From contig NZ_BMMB01000003.1 in the NCBI RefSeq assembly GCF_014645615.1, positions 496,001 through 560,000 of the forward strand: a stretch of 64,000 nt of DNA, in the 5' to 3' direction. Both the position numbers and the translations under genes were made by a program. The DNA comes from Paenibacillus hunanensis. GTDB lineage: Bacteria; Bacillota; Bacilli; Paenibacillales; Paenibacillaceae. Positions 56,034 to 64,000 of this stretch are shown here, piece by piece. How positions within the stretch are numbered: position 1 is the first letter of the stretch; each line of letters begins with the position of its first letter. The notes beneath the pieces are model-generated. The model searched no databases and was not told the DNA's origin. It was given only the letters and a program-made list of their open reading frames with translations.

Positions 56034-57800
56034 TTAGTTCCCTTGATGCAGGCTATCCGATAGCGCTGTGAAAATAACACCCAGCGCGTGTGCACCAGCA
56101 TCTGGATAACCAAGACTCCGCTCACCGACTGCTCCTGCTCGGCCCATCCGTGCCACAATATCGGCTGTGCTCTTCGCTCCCTGAACGGCTGCCTCTGCTC
56201 CTTTACGGAATGCAGTCACTACATCGTCTCCAGTCTCTGCACTGGCTGTCCAGCTATCCGCACAGGGAACAAGCGCATCGATCAATGTCTTATCGCCTAC
56301 TACTGCGCCGCGTCCAAAGGAACGCTCGCCTGTCGATTGAATTCCTGCGACTGCCGCTTGCAGCATTCCAGCAAATTCAGCCACCGTCACCTCGGTACGA
56401 TCACCTGCTTCTTTGCCTGCTGCTCGGAATGCCGAGCCCCAGATTGGCCCGGACGCACCACCACATGATTCCATAATAATCAGAGATACATCATGCAGGA
56501 AACTTCCCATCGTAAGCGGCTCATGTGCCAGAATCGTCTTCCACTCACGCTTCAACTGACGGAAGCCCTTCGCAACGCTCATACCGAAGTCACCATCACC
56601 TGCATGCGAATCCAGCTCACAAAATGGTACTTCATTTTCAATAATGACTTCGCTCATACGATCCACTAGATAGACTAAATTATCCAGCGTAATCGTCTCG
56701 TTATTCACGGTCGCTGCCGCTTCATCTGTCTCTACGGTATAGGATACATCGCCCTGTTGCTCGTCATCCTCTGTCATCGCTTGATATGGAATCGGCTCGA
56801 CCGGCCCAGAAACTTTAAATGCAGGTGTATCGCTCTCACGAGATAGCAGCTCCTTGAGCTCATCATCCAGCTTCATCAGGGTCACCGATAATCCTGCCAT
56901 ATCAATGCTAGTCATATAATTACCGACAAAGCTACGGTTTACAGCGATACCTTGCTCGAATAGCTCACGACTCACCGCATGATGAAAAAGATAGAGCTCC
57001 TGCTGTGGTGTTCCTCCAAAGCCATTGATCAGTACAGCCACCTCGGTATTATTGCTTTCCAGCTTCATATCCCGTAGCAGATCGGCAATCATACGATGGG
57101 CAAGCTCATCCGCCGTGGTTAGCTCCACGCGCTCCATCCCCGGCTCGCCATGAATGCCAACGCCGTATTCCATTTCACCCTCACCGAGTGCAAAGGTTGG
57201 GGTTCCTTTGGCAGGCACGGTACAGGAAGTAAGCGCAAAGCCGATGCTCCGTACATGTGCAGCAGCCTTTTCCGCGGCTGCCTTAACGCCCTGTAGATCA
57301 CGTCCTTCCGCTGCGGCTGCTCCTGCAATTTTATGTACCAGCACAGTTCCAGCTACACCACGGCGTCCGACCGTATACAGGCTATCCTCCACCGCAATAT
57401 CATCATCGACCTTTACATAATCAACCTTGATCCCATCCTCGCTCGCCAGATGGGCGGCATTTTTGAAGTTCATCATGTCGCCGCTGTAGTTTTTAATAAT
57501 TAATAAGGCGCCCTTGTCGCCAGCGGTTGCCTTGATTGCCTGATACACCTGAATCTGAGATGGTGAGGCGAAAATATCTCCACACACCGCAGCATCCAGC
57601 ATACCCTTACCAATATAGCCTGCATGTGCCGGTTCATGTCCACTACCGCCACCACTAATGAGTGCCACTTTATTCGGATCGATATGCTTGCTTTTAATAA
57701 TCTTATACTTGGGGATCAGCTCCAGCTCAGGGTGAGCAAGCACCATGCCCTTCGCCATTTCCAGTACCATGTCCTCTGCACGATTCATTACTTTTTTCAT
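56034..57800 (-). CDS. Fused dihydroxyacetone kinase (DhaK-DhaL)
   Basis: The 588-aa enzyme phosphorylates dihydroxyacetone in the cytosol. The DhaK half (1-330) has LISGGGSGHEPAHAGYIGKGML and the substrate-binding His in GIHGEPGMER. The DhaL half (about 385-588) has the nucleotide/Mg site DSHAGDGDFGMSVAKG and GPIWGSAFRAAG. The fusion resembles ATP-dependent single-chain kinases rather than PTS-dependent split ones, and no DhaM gene is adjacent. GGAGG lies seven bases before the ATG. It is monocistronic. Confidence 0.95.
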   Translation of the reverse strand: MKKVMNRAEDMVLEMAKGMVLAHPELELIPKYKIIKSKHIDPNKVALISGGGSGHEPAHAGYIGKGMLDAAVCGDIFASPSQIQVYQAIKATAGDKGALLIIKNYSGDMMNFKNAAHLASEDGIKVDYVKVDDDIAVEDSLYTVGRRGVAGTVLVHKIAGAAAAEGRDLQGVKAAAEKAAAHVRSIGFALTSCTVPAKGTPTFALGEGEMEYGVGIHGEPGMERVELTTADELAHRMIADLLRDMKLESNNTEVAVLINGFGGTPQQELYLFHHAVSRELFEQGIAVNRSFVGNYMTSIDMAGLSVTLMKLDDELKELLSRESDTPAFKVSGPVEPIPYQAMTEDDEQQGDVSYTVETDEAAATVNNETITLDNLVYLVDRMSEVIIENEVPFCELDSHAGDGDFGMSVAKGFRQLKREWKTILAHEPLTMGSFLHDVSLIIMESCGGASGPIWGSAFRAAGKEAGDRTEVTVAEFAGMLQAAVAGIQSTGERSFGRGAVVGDKTLIDALVPCADSWTASAETGDDVVTAFRKGAEAAVQGAKSTADIVARMGRAGAVGERSLGYPDAGAHALGVIFTALSDSLHQGN

Positions 57801-57925
57801 CCGTCTTCCTCCTGTTCACAAGGTATAGGATCGTTCGGTTACATCCCGTAGTTAACCATATTGATGGTCGCTTTAATCAGTCGTAGCAGCGGTGGGTACT
57901 TGCTCAGTCCCGCTCAATATTCGTA

Positions 57926-58582
57926 TTATAGCGTCATATAACGCCCATAGTGGGCTAAATACTGCTCCTTCTCCTTATAATCAGGCATCAAGCTGCCCAC
58001 CTTACGCCAGAAGGAGCGATCATGATTCATATGCAGCAGATGGCATAGCTCATGCACAATGACATAATCGATCACCTCGACAGGTGCCATCGCCAGACGA
58101 TAATTGAAGGTGAGCTTCTTCGTAGAGCTACAGCTTCCCCAGCGTGTCGTCGATTCTACAATCTCAATGCTAGCCGGCTTCACACGAAGCTGTTGCTGAT
58201 ACGGGACGATACGCTCCTGAATGACACGCTTGCATGTCGTAAAATAATATCGTTTAAGTCGTGCGCGTAGCTCCTCTTCATCCCCATCCGTTACATCGAT
58301 TAGCTGCTGGAGCGGCTGCTCCTTGCCTAGCAGCATAAAGGTGCCATAATCATCGTACTCCCTTGTTTCTGGCAATACACGTCGATTAGCAAGACGCTGT
58401 TGCTGCTCGGTGATCCATTGACTATGGCGCTGAACGAGGCGGATAATGTCTGCTTCGGTTGTACCGTTGGGCGCTTTGACAGTGAGCAGTCCATTACTTT
58501 CCATCTGGATCGACACTTTACCGCGGCGCGAATATTCTACATGACAGGCGATTGTTGTATCGCCGATGGGGATGTTCATCAT
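57926..58582 (-). CDS. YgjP-like (DUF45) metallopeptidase
   Basis: The 218-aa protein has the zinc-peptidase motif HELCHLLHMNHDRSFW near residues 172-188 (HExxH plus a third His), as in YgjP/WSS1-like proteins. Family members may degrade proteins linked to DNA, but most are uncharacterised. The N-terminal half matches the family (ARRGKVSIQMESNGLLTVKAP in style). Two adjacent ATG codons begin the frame. Confidence 0.9.
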   Translation of the reverse strand: MMNIPIGDTTIACHVEYSRRGKVSIQMESNGLLTVKAPNGTTEADIIRLVQRHSQWITEQQQRLANRRVLPETREYDDYGTFMLLGKEQPLQQLIDVTDGDEEELRARLKRYYFTTCKRVIQERIVPYQQQLRVKPASIEIVESTTRWGSCSSTKKLTFNYRLAMAPVEVIDYVIVHELCHLLHMNHDRSFWRKVGSLMPDYKEKEQYLAHYGRYMTL

Positions 58583-58721
58583 TGTTGAAGGGTCTCCTTG
58601 AGTTCAATAGGGATTGATCGATGATTTGATTATAGCATGGTCGGTAGAATAGGCGACGGTAAGGAGCATCCATCCATTTCGATAAAAATGTAATCTGGCT
58701 ATACATAAGACGAACAATAAA

Positions 58722-58761
58722 AGGCATCCTGACTCGCCTAATCGCGAATAAGGATGCCTCT
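58722..58761 (-). terminator. Terminator after the sulfoquinovose-synthase-like gene
   Basis: AGGCATCCT (58722-58730) pairs with AGGATGCCT (58751-58759). On the minus strand the stem is followed by TTTTATTG, 10 bases after the stop codon. Confidence 0.85.
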
Positions 58762-58770
58762 TTGTCTGCC

Positions 58771-60123
58771 TTAATGTACGGGCTGTTCTTCTTTATCGAT
58801 AGTTGGCTTGGTGGATGAAGTCGATAAGCTTGGTGTAGCTGCTGTAGCCGATGTCGGAATGCCCGGCTGCTGGTTACGTGTCCACGTGCTACGGGCTGGA
58901 ATTTTGCTCCAATCGGCACGGTGGGCATAGCCTTTGGCGATACGGGTAACTTCCTGTAATAAGCCTTCATTTAGCTTAATCGGTTGCAGTCCATGCGATA
59001 GGAATAATTCGTTTCGTACGTGCAGATCATTTTCCTCTGCTTCCTTACGAGGGTTGGATACATAAGCGATTTCTGCGCCGGTCAGATGGCTGACGAGTGC
59101 TGCCAGGTCGCAAATACGGTGGGTTTCCGTCATCTGGTTGAAGATCATTACGCGATCCCCATAGACGGGAGAATGCTCCAGTGCAAGCTGTACACAACGA
59201 ACCGTATCCTGAATGTGAATGAAGGCACGGGTTTGTCCGCCTGTGCCGTGTACTACAATCGGATGCCCCACCGCTGCCTGCATGAGGAAGCGATTCAGCA
59301 CAGTTCCATAATCACCATCATAATCAAACCGATTGATCAGCCGCTCATCCAGCATCGTTTCATGCGTATTCGTACCCCAGACGATCCCCTGATGTAGATC
59401 GGTGATACGCAGTCCGTCATTTTTATTATAGTAGTGAAATAGCAGCTGATCCTGTGATTTGGTCATATGATAAATCGAGCCTGGATTGGTTGGATAGAGA
59501 ATCTGCTGCTGTACACGTTCGCCCTGCTCGGTTAGCACCTCGATATCGAGATAGCCCTCAGGAATTTTCATACCAGACGTTCCATAGCCGTACACTCCCA
59601 TCGTACCGAGATGCAATAGATGAATATCCAGTCCAGACTCAGCGATAGCGCATAACACATTATGGGTCGCATTCAGATTATTGTTTACGGTATAACGCTT
59701 GTGACGGGAGGACTTCATCGAATATGGTGCAGAACGTTGCTCGGCAAAGTGGATAATTGCATCGGGCTTTTCCTTGACGATCAGCTGCAAAAGACGTTCA
59801 TATTCCAGCGCCAGATCAAGTCGTTCAAAATGGATTCGTTGTCCACTCCGCTGCTCCCATACATCCAAACGGATACCAATTGGCTGTATCGGTGTTAGCG
59901 ACTCTGCTTCCAGTTCAATATCAATATTACGGCGGGACAAATTATCGATAATGGTCACATGATGACCGAGACGGGACAGATGCAGACTCGTTGGCCAGCC
60001 ACAAAAACCATCTCCACCCAATACGAAAATCTTCTTCTGCTGTCCGCTCCAGGCTTGTCCAGATGTAGTATTCAATAGAAACCCACCTTTTCCGTAATGT
60101 GACGCTGTTCGTTCATAGCTCAT
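58771..60123 (-). CDS. UDP-sulfoquinovose synthase-like enzyme (SQD1/SqdB family)
   Basis: The 450-aa extended SDR matches the SQD1 pattern: VLGGDGFCGWPTSLHLSRLGH at the NAD site, HFAEQRSAPYSMKSS at the active-site loop, and catalytic YHMTKSQD (YxxxK). The family makes UDP-sulfoquinovose from UDP-glucose and sulfite, the head-group donor of plant-type sulfolipid or of sulfated glycans. The C-terminal 40 residues are Ser/Thr/Pro-rich and unlike the family. ATG 60123 lies five bases after GGAGG. The longer frame from 60159 contains that site. No sulfolipid transferase gene is in the window. Confidence 0.85.
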   Translation of the reverse strand: MSYERTASHYGKGGFLLNTTSGQAWSGQQKKIFVLGGDGFCGWPTSLHLSRLGHHVTIIDNLSRRNIDIELEAESLTPIQPIGIRLDVWEQRSGQRIHFERLDLALEYERLLQLIVKEKPDAIIHFAEQRSAPYSMKSSRHKRYTVNNNLNATHNVLCAIAESGLDIHLLHLGTMGVYGYGTSGMKIPEGYLDIEVLTEQGERVQQQILYPTNPGSIYHMTKSQDQLLFHYYNKNDGLRITDLHQGIVWGTNTHETMLDERLINRFDYDGDYGTVLNRFLMQAAVGHPIVVHGTGGQTRAFIHIQDTVRCVQLALEHSPVYGDRVMIFNQMTETHRICDLAALVSHLTGAEIAYVSNPRKEAEENDLHVRNELFLSHGLQPIKLNEGLLQEVTRIAKGYAHRADWSKIPARSTWTRNQQPGIPTSATAATPSLSTSSTKPTIDKEEQPVH

Positions 60124-60221
60124 GCTTTCCTCCATCTGTATGCCGAACAGCAGACCCATCTCGATTATAAGGGTACACTGTCAACGGAGTCGTAAGCGCT
60201 AGCCCTATTTTATGTAAAATA

Positions 60222-60266
60222 AGCCAGCGTACAGAATAGGTAGTCTCCTCATTCTGCACGCTGGCT
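60222..60266 (-). terminator. Terminator after the flavin oxidoreductase gene
   Basis: AGCCAGCGTACAGAAT pairs with ATTCTGCACGCTGGCT (one mismatch) around a 13-base loop. The minus-strand tail is TTATTTTA. It lies about 150 bases after the gene stop. Confidence 0.7.
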
Positions 60267-60417
60267 GTTCAATGATCATTCGATTCAAAACGCACTGTAC
60301 GCTTAAAAGCACACTGTGCGCTTAGTTGATATCATGATTGTCGTAAAATCAACATTTTGTTAACGTATCCTGTTTCCAACATCAAGCCTTACTATGGATG
60401 AACGCTGCTTATATGAT

Positions 60418-61521
60418 TTATACGAGCGTTTCTAATGCCTCACGACTGAACATCTGGATATCGTTACTACGCTGATCACGAATTTTGTTTGGCCATTCTG
60501 GATCGCTGAGCAGTGCACGACCAATAGCAATCAGATCGAACTCATTTTGCTCCAGCTTATGAATCAGCTCATCCAGATGCGCTGTTGGATCCGTCTCCTC
60601 CACCTGATTGGCGCCAGGTGTGAATTCAGCCTGTAATCCAACTGAACCGACGGAGATCGTTGGCTTGCCGGTCAGCTTCTGTGTCCAGCCTGCCAGATTC
60701 AGCTCGGAGCCTTCAAATTCCGGTTCCCAGAAACGACGAGTAGACGCATGGAAAATATCTACACCTGCATCCACGAGCAGACCGAGCAATTGCTCCAGCT
60801 CCTCCGGTGTCTGCGCAAGACGTGCCTTATAGTCGTACATTTTCCATTGAGAATAGCGGAAAATAATCGGATAGTCTTCCCCTACGGCTGCACGGCAAGC
60901 GCGAACAACCTCCACAGCAAAGGTAGCACGACCTGCCAGATCACCGCCATAGCGATCCGTACGCTGATTCGTTCCTTCCCATAGGAACTGGTCAATCAGA
61001 TAACCATGCGCACCATGCAGCTCAATCGCATCAAAGCCAAGCTTTTTCGCATCAGAAGCCGCCTGTGCATACGCTTGAATCAGATCCGCAATCTCGCTCT
61101 CGGTCAATGGCTCACCGACCTTTTCACCTTTCAAGTTTAGACCGGAAGGGCCTACCGGCTGGGCTTGTACATTCGGCTCATCTCCAACTTTACGCGCCAT
61201 ACCTACATGCCATAGCTGAGGTGCAATTTTACCGCCCTCGGCATGAACCGCATCGACAACCTTTTTCCAGCCAGCAAGCGCTTCCTCACCATGAAAGACA
61301 GGAATGCTTGCCCCACTAATCGATGCCGGATGATCAATTCCCGTACCTTCAGTCACGATCAGCCCTACCCCACCAGCAGCACGGCGGCGATAATACTCAG
61401 CCACATCGTCGCCCGGAACATTACCTGGAGAGAACCCACGTGTCATCGGTGCCATCACGACCCGATTATCAAGCTTCAGCTTATCACTGTGAAAAGGTTG
61501 GAACAAAGGTGTAGTATTCAT
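60418..61521 (-). CDS. NADH:flavin oxidoreductase, old yellow enzyme family
   Basis: The 367-aa FMN barrel has VVMAPMTRGF at the first strand, QLWHVGMAR, the catalytic His pattern ELHGAHGYLIDQFLWEGTNQRTDRYGG (about 180-205), and ISVGSVG/AIGRALLSDPEWP in the phosphate-binding end. It reduces activated alkenes, nitroesters or quinones using NAD(P)H in the cytosol. GGAGG precedes the ATG by seven bases. Physiological role unknown. It may serve in detoxification. Confidence 0.94.
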   Translation of the reverse strand: MNTTPLFQPFHSDKLKLDNRVVMAPMTRGFSPGNVPGDDVAEYYRRRAAGGVGLIVTEGTGIDHPASISGASIPVFHGEEALAGWKKVVDAVHAEGGKIAPQLWHVGMARKVGDEPNVQAQPVGPSGLNLKGEKVGEPLTESEIADLIQAYAQAASDAKKLGFDAIELHGAHGYLIDQFLWEGTNQRTDRYGGDLAGRATFAVEVVRACRAAVGEDYPIIFRYSQWKMYDYKARLAQTPEELEQLLGLLVDAGVDIFHASTRRFWEPEFEGSELNLAGWTQKLTGKPTISVGSVGLQAEFTPGANQVEETDPTAHLDELIHKLEQNEFDLIAIGRALLSDPEWPNKIRDQRSNDIQMFSREALETLV

Positions 61522-61600
61522 AAAGGAGCCTCCTCGTATATGATGTACTATTTGATTATTATTCGTAACGGCACTACTTTAACATAGCAGACTATTGAAA

Positions 61601-62140
61601 TCAAACGGGTACTCGCTTCATCATCACTTCTGTTTCATCCAATGTTAATCGATACACATCCGGATTCGTTAGCTGCTCCCATTCTGTAAAGCCGATCCGT
61701 TCATCATAGGCACGTAGCAGCAATGAGATGAGATTCCCATGTGAAACGAGAGCAGCATATTGAGCATCGCCTGCCTGTAGCTCATGTATAACTGCCATAG
61801 CGCGCGCTGTTGCCTGCCGACTCGATTCGCCTCCCTGATAGCAAAGCTCCATATCATCATACGTTTGTCGCAGCATATTACGCCAATTCGGTTCATTTGT
61901 ATCGCATAGTACACGTTCAATTAAGCGTTCATCCTTATGTACAGGTAAATTGAATTGCTGTGCTAGCGGCGCGACGGTATCCATCGCTCGCAGATATGGA
62001 CTGGACACGATTGTATCGAGCGGAATGGTCGATAACTGCGTAGCAAGTCGCTGTGCTTGCTGGTGTCCTAGCTCTGTTAATGGTGCATGGGGCTCCTGTC
62101 CTGTAGCCTGACAGTGGCGAATAATGTACAGCTCCTTCAT
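61601..62140 (-). CDS. Histidine phosphatase (phosphoglycerate-mutase-like)
   Basis: The 179-aa protein begins YIIRHCQATG, where the usual RHG motif is RHC but the catalytic His stays. The second His is in LVSHGNLISLL and the Arg in SPYLRAMDT. It would be a phosphatase or mutase acting on small phosphorylated substrates. AAAGGAG precedes the ATG. It begins 80 bases after the neighbouring oxidoreductase start on the same strand. Confidence 0.92.
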   Translation of the reverse strand: MKELYIIRHCQATGQEPHAPLTELGHQQAQRLATQLSTIPLDTIVSSPYLRAMDTVAPLAQQFNLPVHKDERLIERVLCDTNEPNWRNMLRQTYDDMELCYQGGESSRQATARAMAVIHELQAGDAQYAALVSHGNLISLLLRAYDERIGFTEWEQLTNPDVYRLTLDETEVMMKRVPV

Positions 62141-62440
62141 GATCGTGTACTCCTTTCTGAATTGAAGGTGTTACTTGCTTATAGCTTAAAAGAACTGCTG
62201 AATTTTTCTAATCTCTATAGCTTAACTGTAAATAAAGCAAAAATCTAATGTCAAGGTCATACCTGATTAGTCAGCGCATACCATAGTTGAATGTCATGAT
62301 GAACAACATCCTACAATATAGAATAACTTTTATATCACAAAAAAGTACGCTATGATCAAATAGAAATAATAGTTTATATGCATGCAATAGACTTTAGAAC
62401 AATCCATATACTGCTATCATCTGGATTTGGAGGAAACACG
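62141..62440. other. AT-rich divergent promoter region
   Basis: About 300 bases between the phosphatase and the second DinB gene. No repeat, riboswitch or clear promoter pair could be assigned. Confidence 0.4.
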
Positions 62441-62929
62441 ATGGATCAATATGAATATGAATGGATCAAAAAGACTAGAACGATTTTACTTGATTTTTGT
62501 GGTGAACTAAGTCCGCAAGATTTTACTCGTCAACACGGATTTGGTTTTGACAGTATTAGAGATACATTAATCCATATCGCAGATTGTTATCATGCCTGGC
62601 TAGGTTCATATATTTTATTACAAACGAAAACACCGATTACACCCAGAGATGAACTAGCCACAATCGATTTAGCGACAATCAAAGAACGCTTTTTCCAGGT
62701 TGATCGTTATGTAACTGAAGTATTTGAAAAACTAAACGATCAAATGAATGAACCGATTCAAAGACAAATCCCATGGAGAGCAGGCGGAGAAGAAATCTCC
62801 ATGACGCCTGCCAAATTGCTCGTACATACCATAACACATGAATTTCATCATAAAGGCCAAATTATGGCTATGGCGCGCCAAATGGGCTATACACCTCCAA
62901 ATACGGATGTATTGGGAATACAGGATTAA
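62441..62929 (+). CDS. DinB superfamily protein (second copy)
   Basis: The 162-aa four-helix-bundle protein has metal-ligand histidines in DTLIHIADCYHAW and THEFHHKGQI, the standard DinB triad region. The substrate is unknown. It is visibly more AT-rich than its neighbours, which may mean recent acquisition. GGAGG stands six bases before the ATG at 62441. The longer frame from 62378 includes that site and is rejected. Confidence 0.88.
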   Translation: MDQYEYEWIKKTRTILLDFCGELSPQDFTRQHGFGFDSIRDTLIHIADCYHAWLGSYILLQTKTPITPRDELATIDLATIKERFFQVDRYVTEVFEKLNDQMNEPIQRQIPWRAGGEEISMTPAKLLVHTITHEFHHKGQIMAMARQMGYTPPNTDVLGIQD

Positions 62930-62942
62930 AGGGGCTCATACC

Positions 62943-62991
62943 AAAAAAAGCCCGGATAGGCGTAGCTACTGCTGCTACCTATCCGGGCTTA
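62943..62991. terminator. Terminator between convergent genes
   Basis: A perfect 13-bp stem AAGCCCGGATAGG/CCTATCCGGGCTT with a 17-base loop starts 14 bases after the DinB stop, preceded by an A-run, so it can also serve the SDR gene from the other side. Confidence 0.85.
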
Positions 62992-63140
62992 TCAAGCGAC
63001 GATAGAATCGTCTTGTATACAAGCACTCAGCATCCTATTTTGTCGTAGTGCGATGGATTCAGATGATCCTCGCTCATTTATCTGTGATCATAAGCATCAA
63101 CACAAGCAACGACGAATAGAATCGCTAATGACTATAATCC

Positions 63141-64000
63141 TTACGGTGTTGGCATACCGCCATTGGCATTCAGTGTCTCGCCACTCACATAGCTCGATTC
63201 CTGACTTGCCAGGTAGACATAAGCGGAAGCCATTTCAACGGGCTGACCTGGACGACCAAGTGGTGTCTGTTCGCCAAACTCCGGCAATACATCCGCAGGC
63301 TGTCCGCCAACGATTTGCAGTGGTGTCCAGATTGGACCCGGTGCAACCACGTTAACGCGGATCCCTTTTGGTGCTACCTGCTGAGCCAGCGCTTTACTGA
63401 ATGTGTTGATCGCAGACTTCGTTGTCGCATAGTCCAGCAAAATTTCAGATGGGCTATATGCCTGAATGGACGAGGTATTTACAATGCTGCTGCCCGGCTT
63501 CATATGTGGGATCGCAGCTTTGCACACCCAGAATAGTCCATATACATTCGTTTTAAATGTATGATCAAATTGCTCTGTCGTCAGATCGGCGATATCCTCC
63601 ACATATTGCTGCTTACCAGCAACGTTAGCCAGAATATCAATACCGCCCAGCTCACGAACCGCTGTCTCCACCAGCTCAATGCAATATTGCTCATCCTTCA
63701 GATCGCCTGGTACAGCGACAGCCTTGCGGCCTTCTGCTTCGATCAGCTTCACAACTTCACGTGCATCGTCTTCCTCCTCCGGAAGATACGCCAGTACCAC
63801 ATCTGCGCCTTCGCGTGCATAAGCAATCGCTGCCGCGCGTCCGATTCCGCTATCTGCGCCCGTTACAATCGCTTTGCGACCTTGAAGTCTGCCTGTGCCA
63901 CGATACGATTCTTCGCCGCAATCCGGTACAGGTGTCATTTTGGTCTGCAAGCCCGGTTCGGGTTGCTGCTGCTTGAATTCTGGGCCTGCCTTTGTAAATT
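63141..64000 (-). CDS. SDR-family oxidoreductase (general-stress type), N-terminus beyond window
   Basis: A classical SDR with the NADP site [12 protein letters not shown], catalytic Ser in [10 protein letters not shown], and Tyr/Lys in [14 protein letters not shown]. The end NANGGMPTP is typical of B. subtilis YhdF/YhxC/YtkX-like stress dehydrogenases. A TTG at 63950 is no real start. The frame stays open to the window end, and the extra residues ([10 protein letters not shown]) match the usual Gln/Pro-rich N-terminus, so about ten to twenty residues probably lie outside. Confidence 0.9.
   Translation of the reverse strand, partial: FTKAGPEFKQQQPEPGLQTKMTPVPDCGEESYRGTGRLQGRKAIVTGADSGIGRAAAIAYAREGADVVLAYLPEEEDDAREVVKLIEAEGRKAVAVPGDLKDEQYCIELVETAVRELGGIDILANVAGKQQYVEDIADLTTEQFDHTFKTNVYGLFWVCKAAIPHMKPGSSIVNTSSIQAYSPSEILLDYATTKSAINTFSKALAQQVAPKGIRVNVVAPGPIWTPLQIVGGQPADVLPEFGEQTPLGRPGQPVEMASAYVYLASQESSYVSGETLNANGGMPTP

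Overview
The window reads as chromosomal DNA of a Paenibacillus-like Bacillota. GC is moderate and most genes have strong AGGAGG ribosome sites. Several promoters are near-consensus sigma-A type (TTGACA-17-TATAAT). The carbohydrate ABC transporters lack their own ATPase, there is a full secreted plant-polysaccharide set, and CcpA-like cre boxes are present. I see no phage, IS element, CRISPR array, rRNA or conventional tRNA gene.

Layout. 1-11.1 kb: an edge fragment, metE, then single genes (extended SDR, AraC regulator, spermidine-synthase-like protein, membrane protein, lipoprotein, YdcF-like protein, DinB protein, CE7 acetylesterase). Two long imperfect hairpins lie between the last two. 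11.1-24.5 kb: a beta-mannan/glucomannan locus. It holds a GH130 phosphorylase, an ABC importer, a divergently transcribed cellobiose 2-epimerase plus GH130 mannosylglucose phosphorylase, a LacI regulator, a secreted GH5_8-type mannanase, and a secreted GH5_4-type endoglucanase with two accessory modules. A likely 51-aa membrane peptide gene lies just before it. Products of the secreted enzymes would be imported, epimerised from mannosyl-mannose to mannosyl-glucose, and phosphorolysed, so no hydrolytic beta-mannosidase is needed.

24.5-29.5 kb: a Ro60 (TROVE) protein gene preceded on the same strand by two tandem, structured, tRNA-like RNAs. In each RNA the 3' half of a tRNA comes before the 5' half and a hexanucleotide loop closes the acceptor stem. 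This is the arrangement known for bacterial Y RNAs. A pair of WYL-domain regulators is divergently transcribed from the same gap. 30-41.2 kb: a minus-strand set (MoxR AAA+ ATPase, DUF5682 protein, VWA protein, DUF4132 giant protein, SWIM zinc-finger protein, small helical protein) matching the E. coli yehL/M/P/I/Q group. Short tandem repeats lie inside and between these genes. The Ro60/Y RNA unit and the MoxR-VWA unit side by side form the most interesting block of the window.

41.4-64 kb: a MATE exporter, a chemotaxis receptor with a candidate sigma-D promoter, a quinone-reductase-like flavoprotein with a MarR regulator sharing an operator palindrome, a small possibly Sm-like protein, two diguanylate cyclases, and a TetR-controlled drug-efflux operon whose operator sits in the spacer of a consensus promoter. 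Then follow a fused dihydroxyacetone kinase, a YgjP-like metallopeptidase, a UDP-sulfoquinovose-synthase-like enzyme, an old-yellow-enzyme oxidoreductase, a histidine phosphatase, a second DinB protein and an SDR cut by the window end. Several gene starts were moved downstream of the longest ORF because the ribosome site or a promoter lies inside the longer frame.
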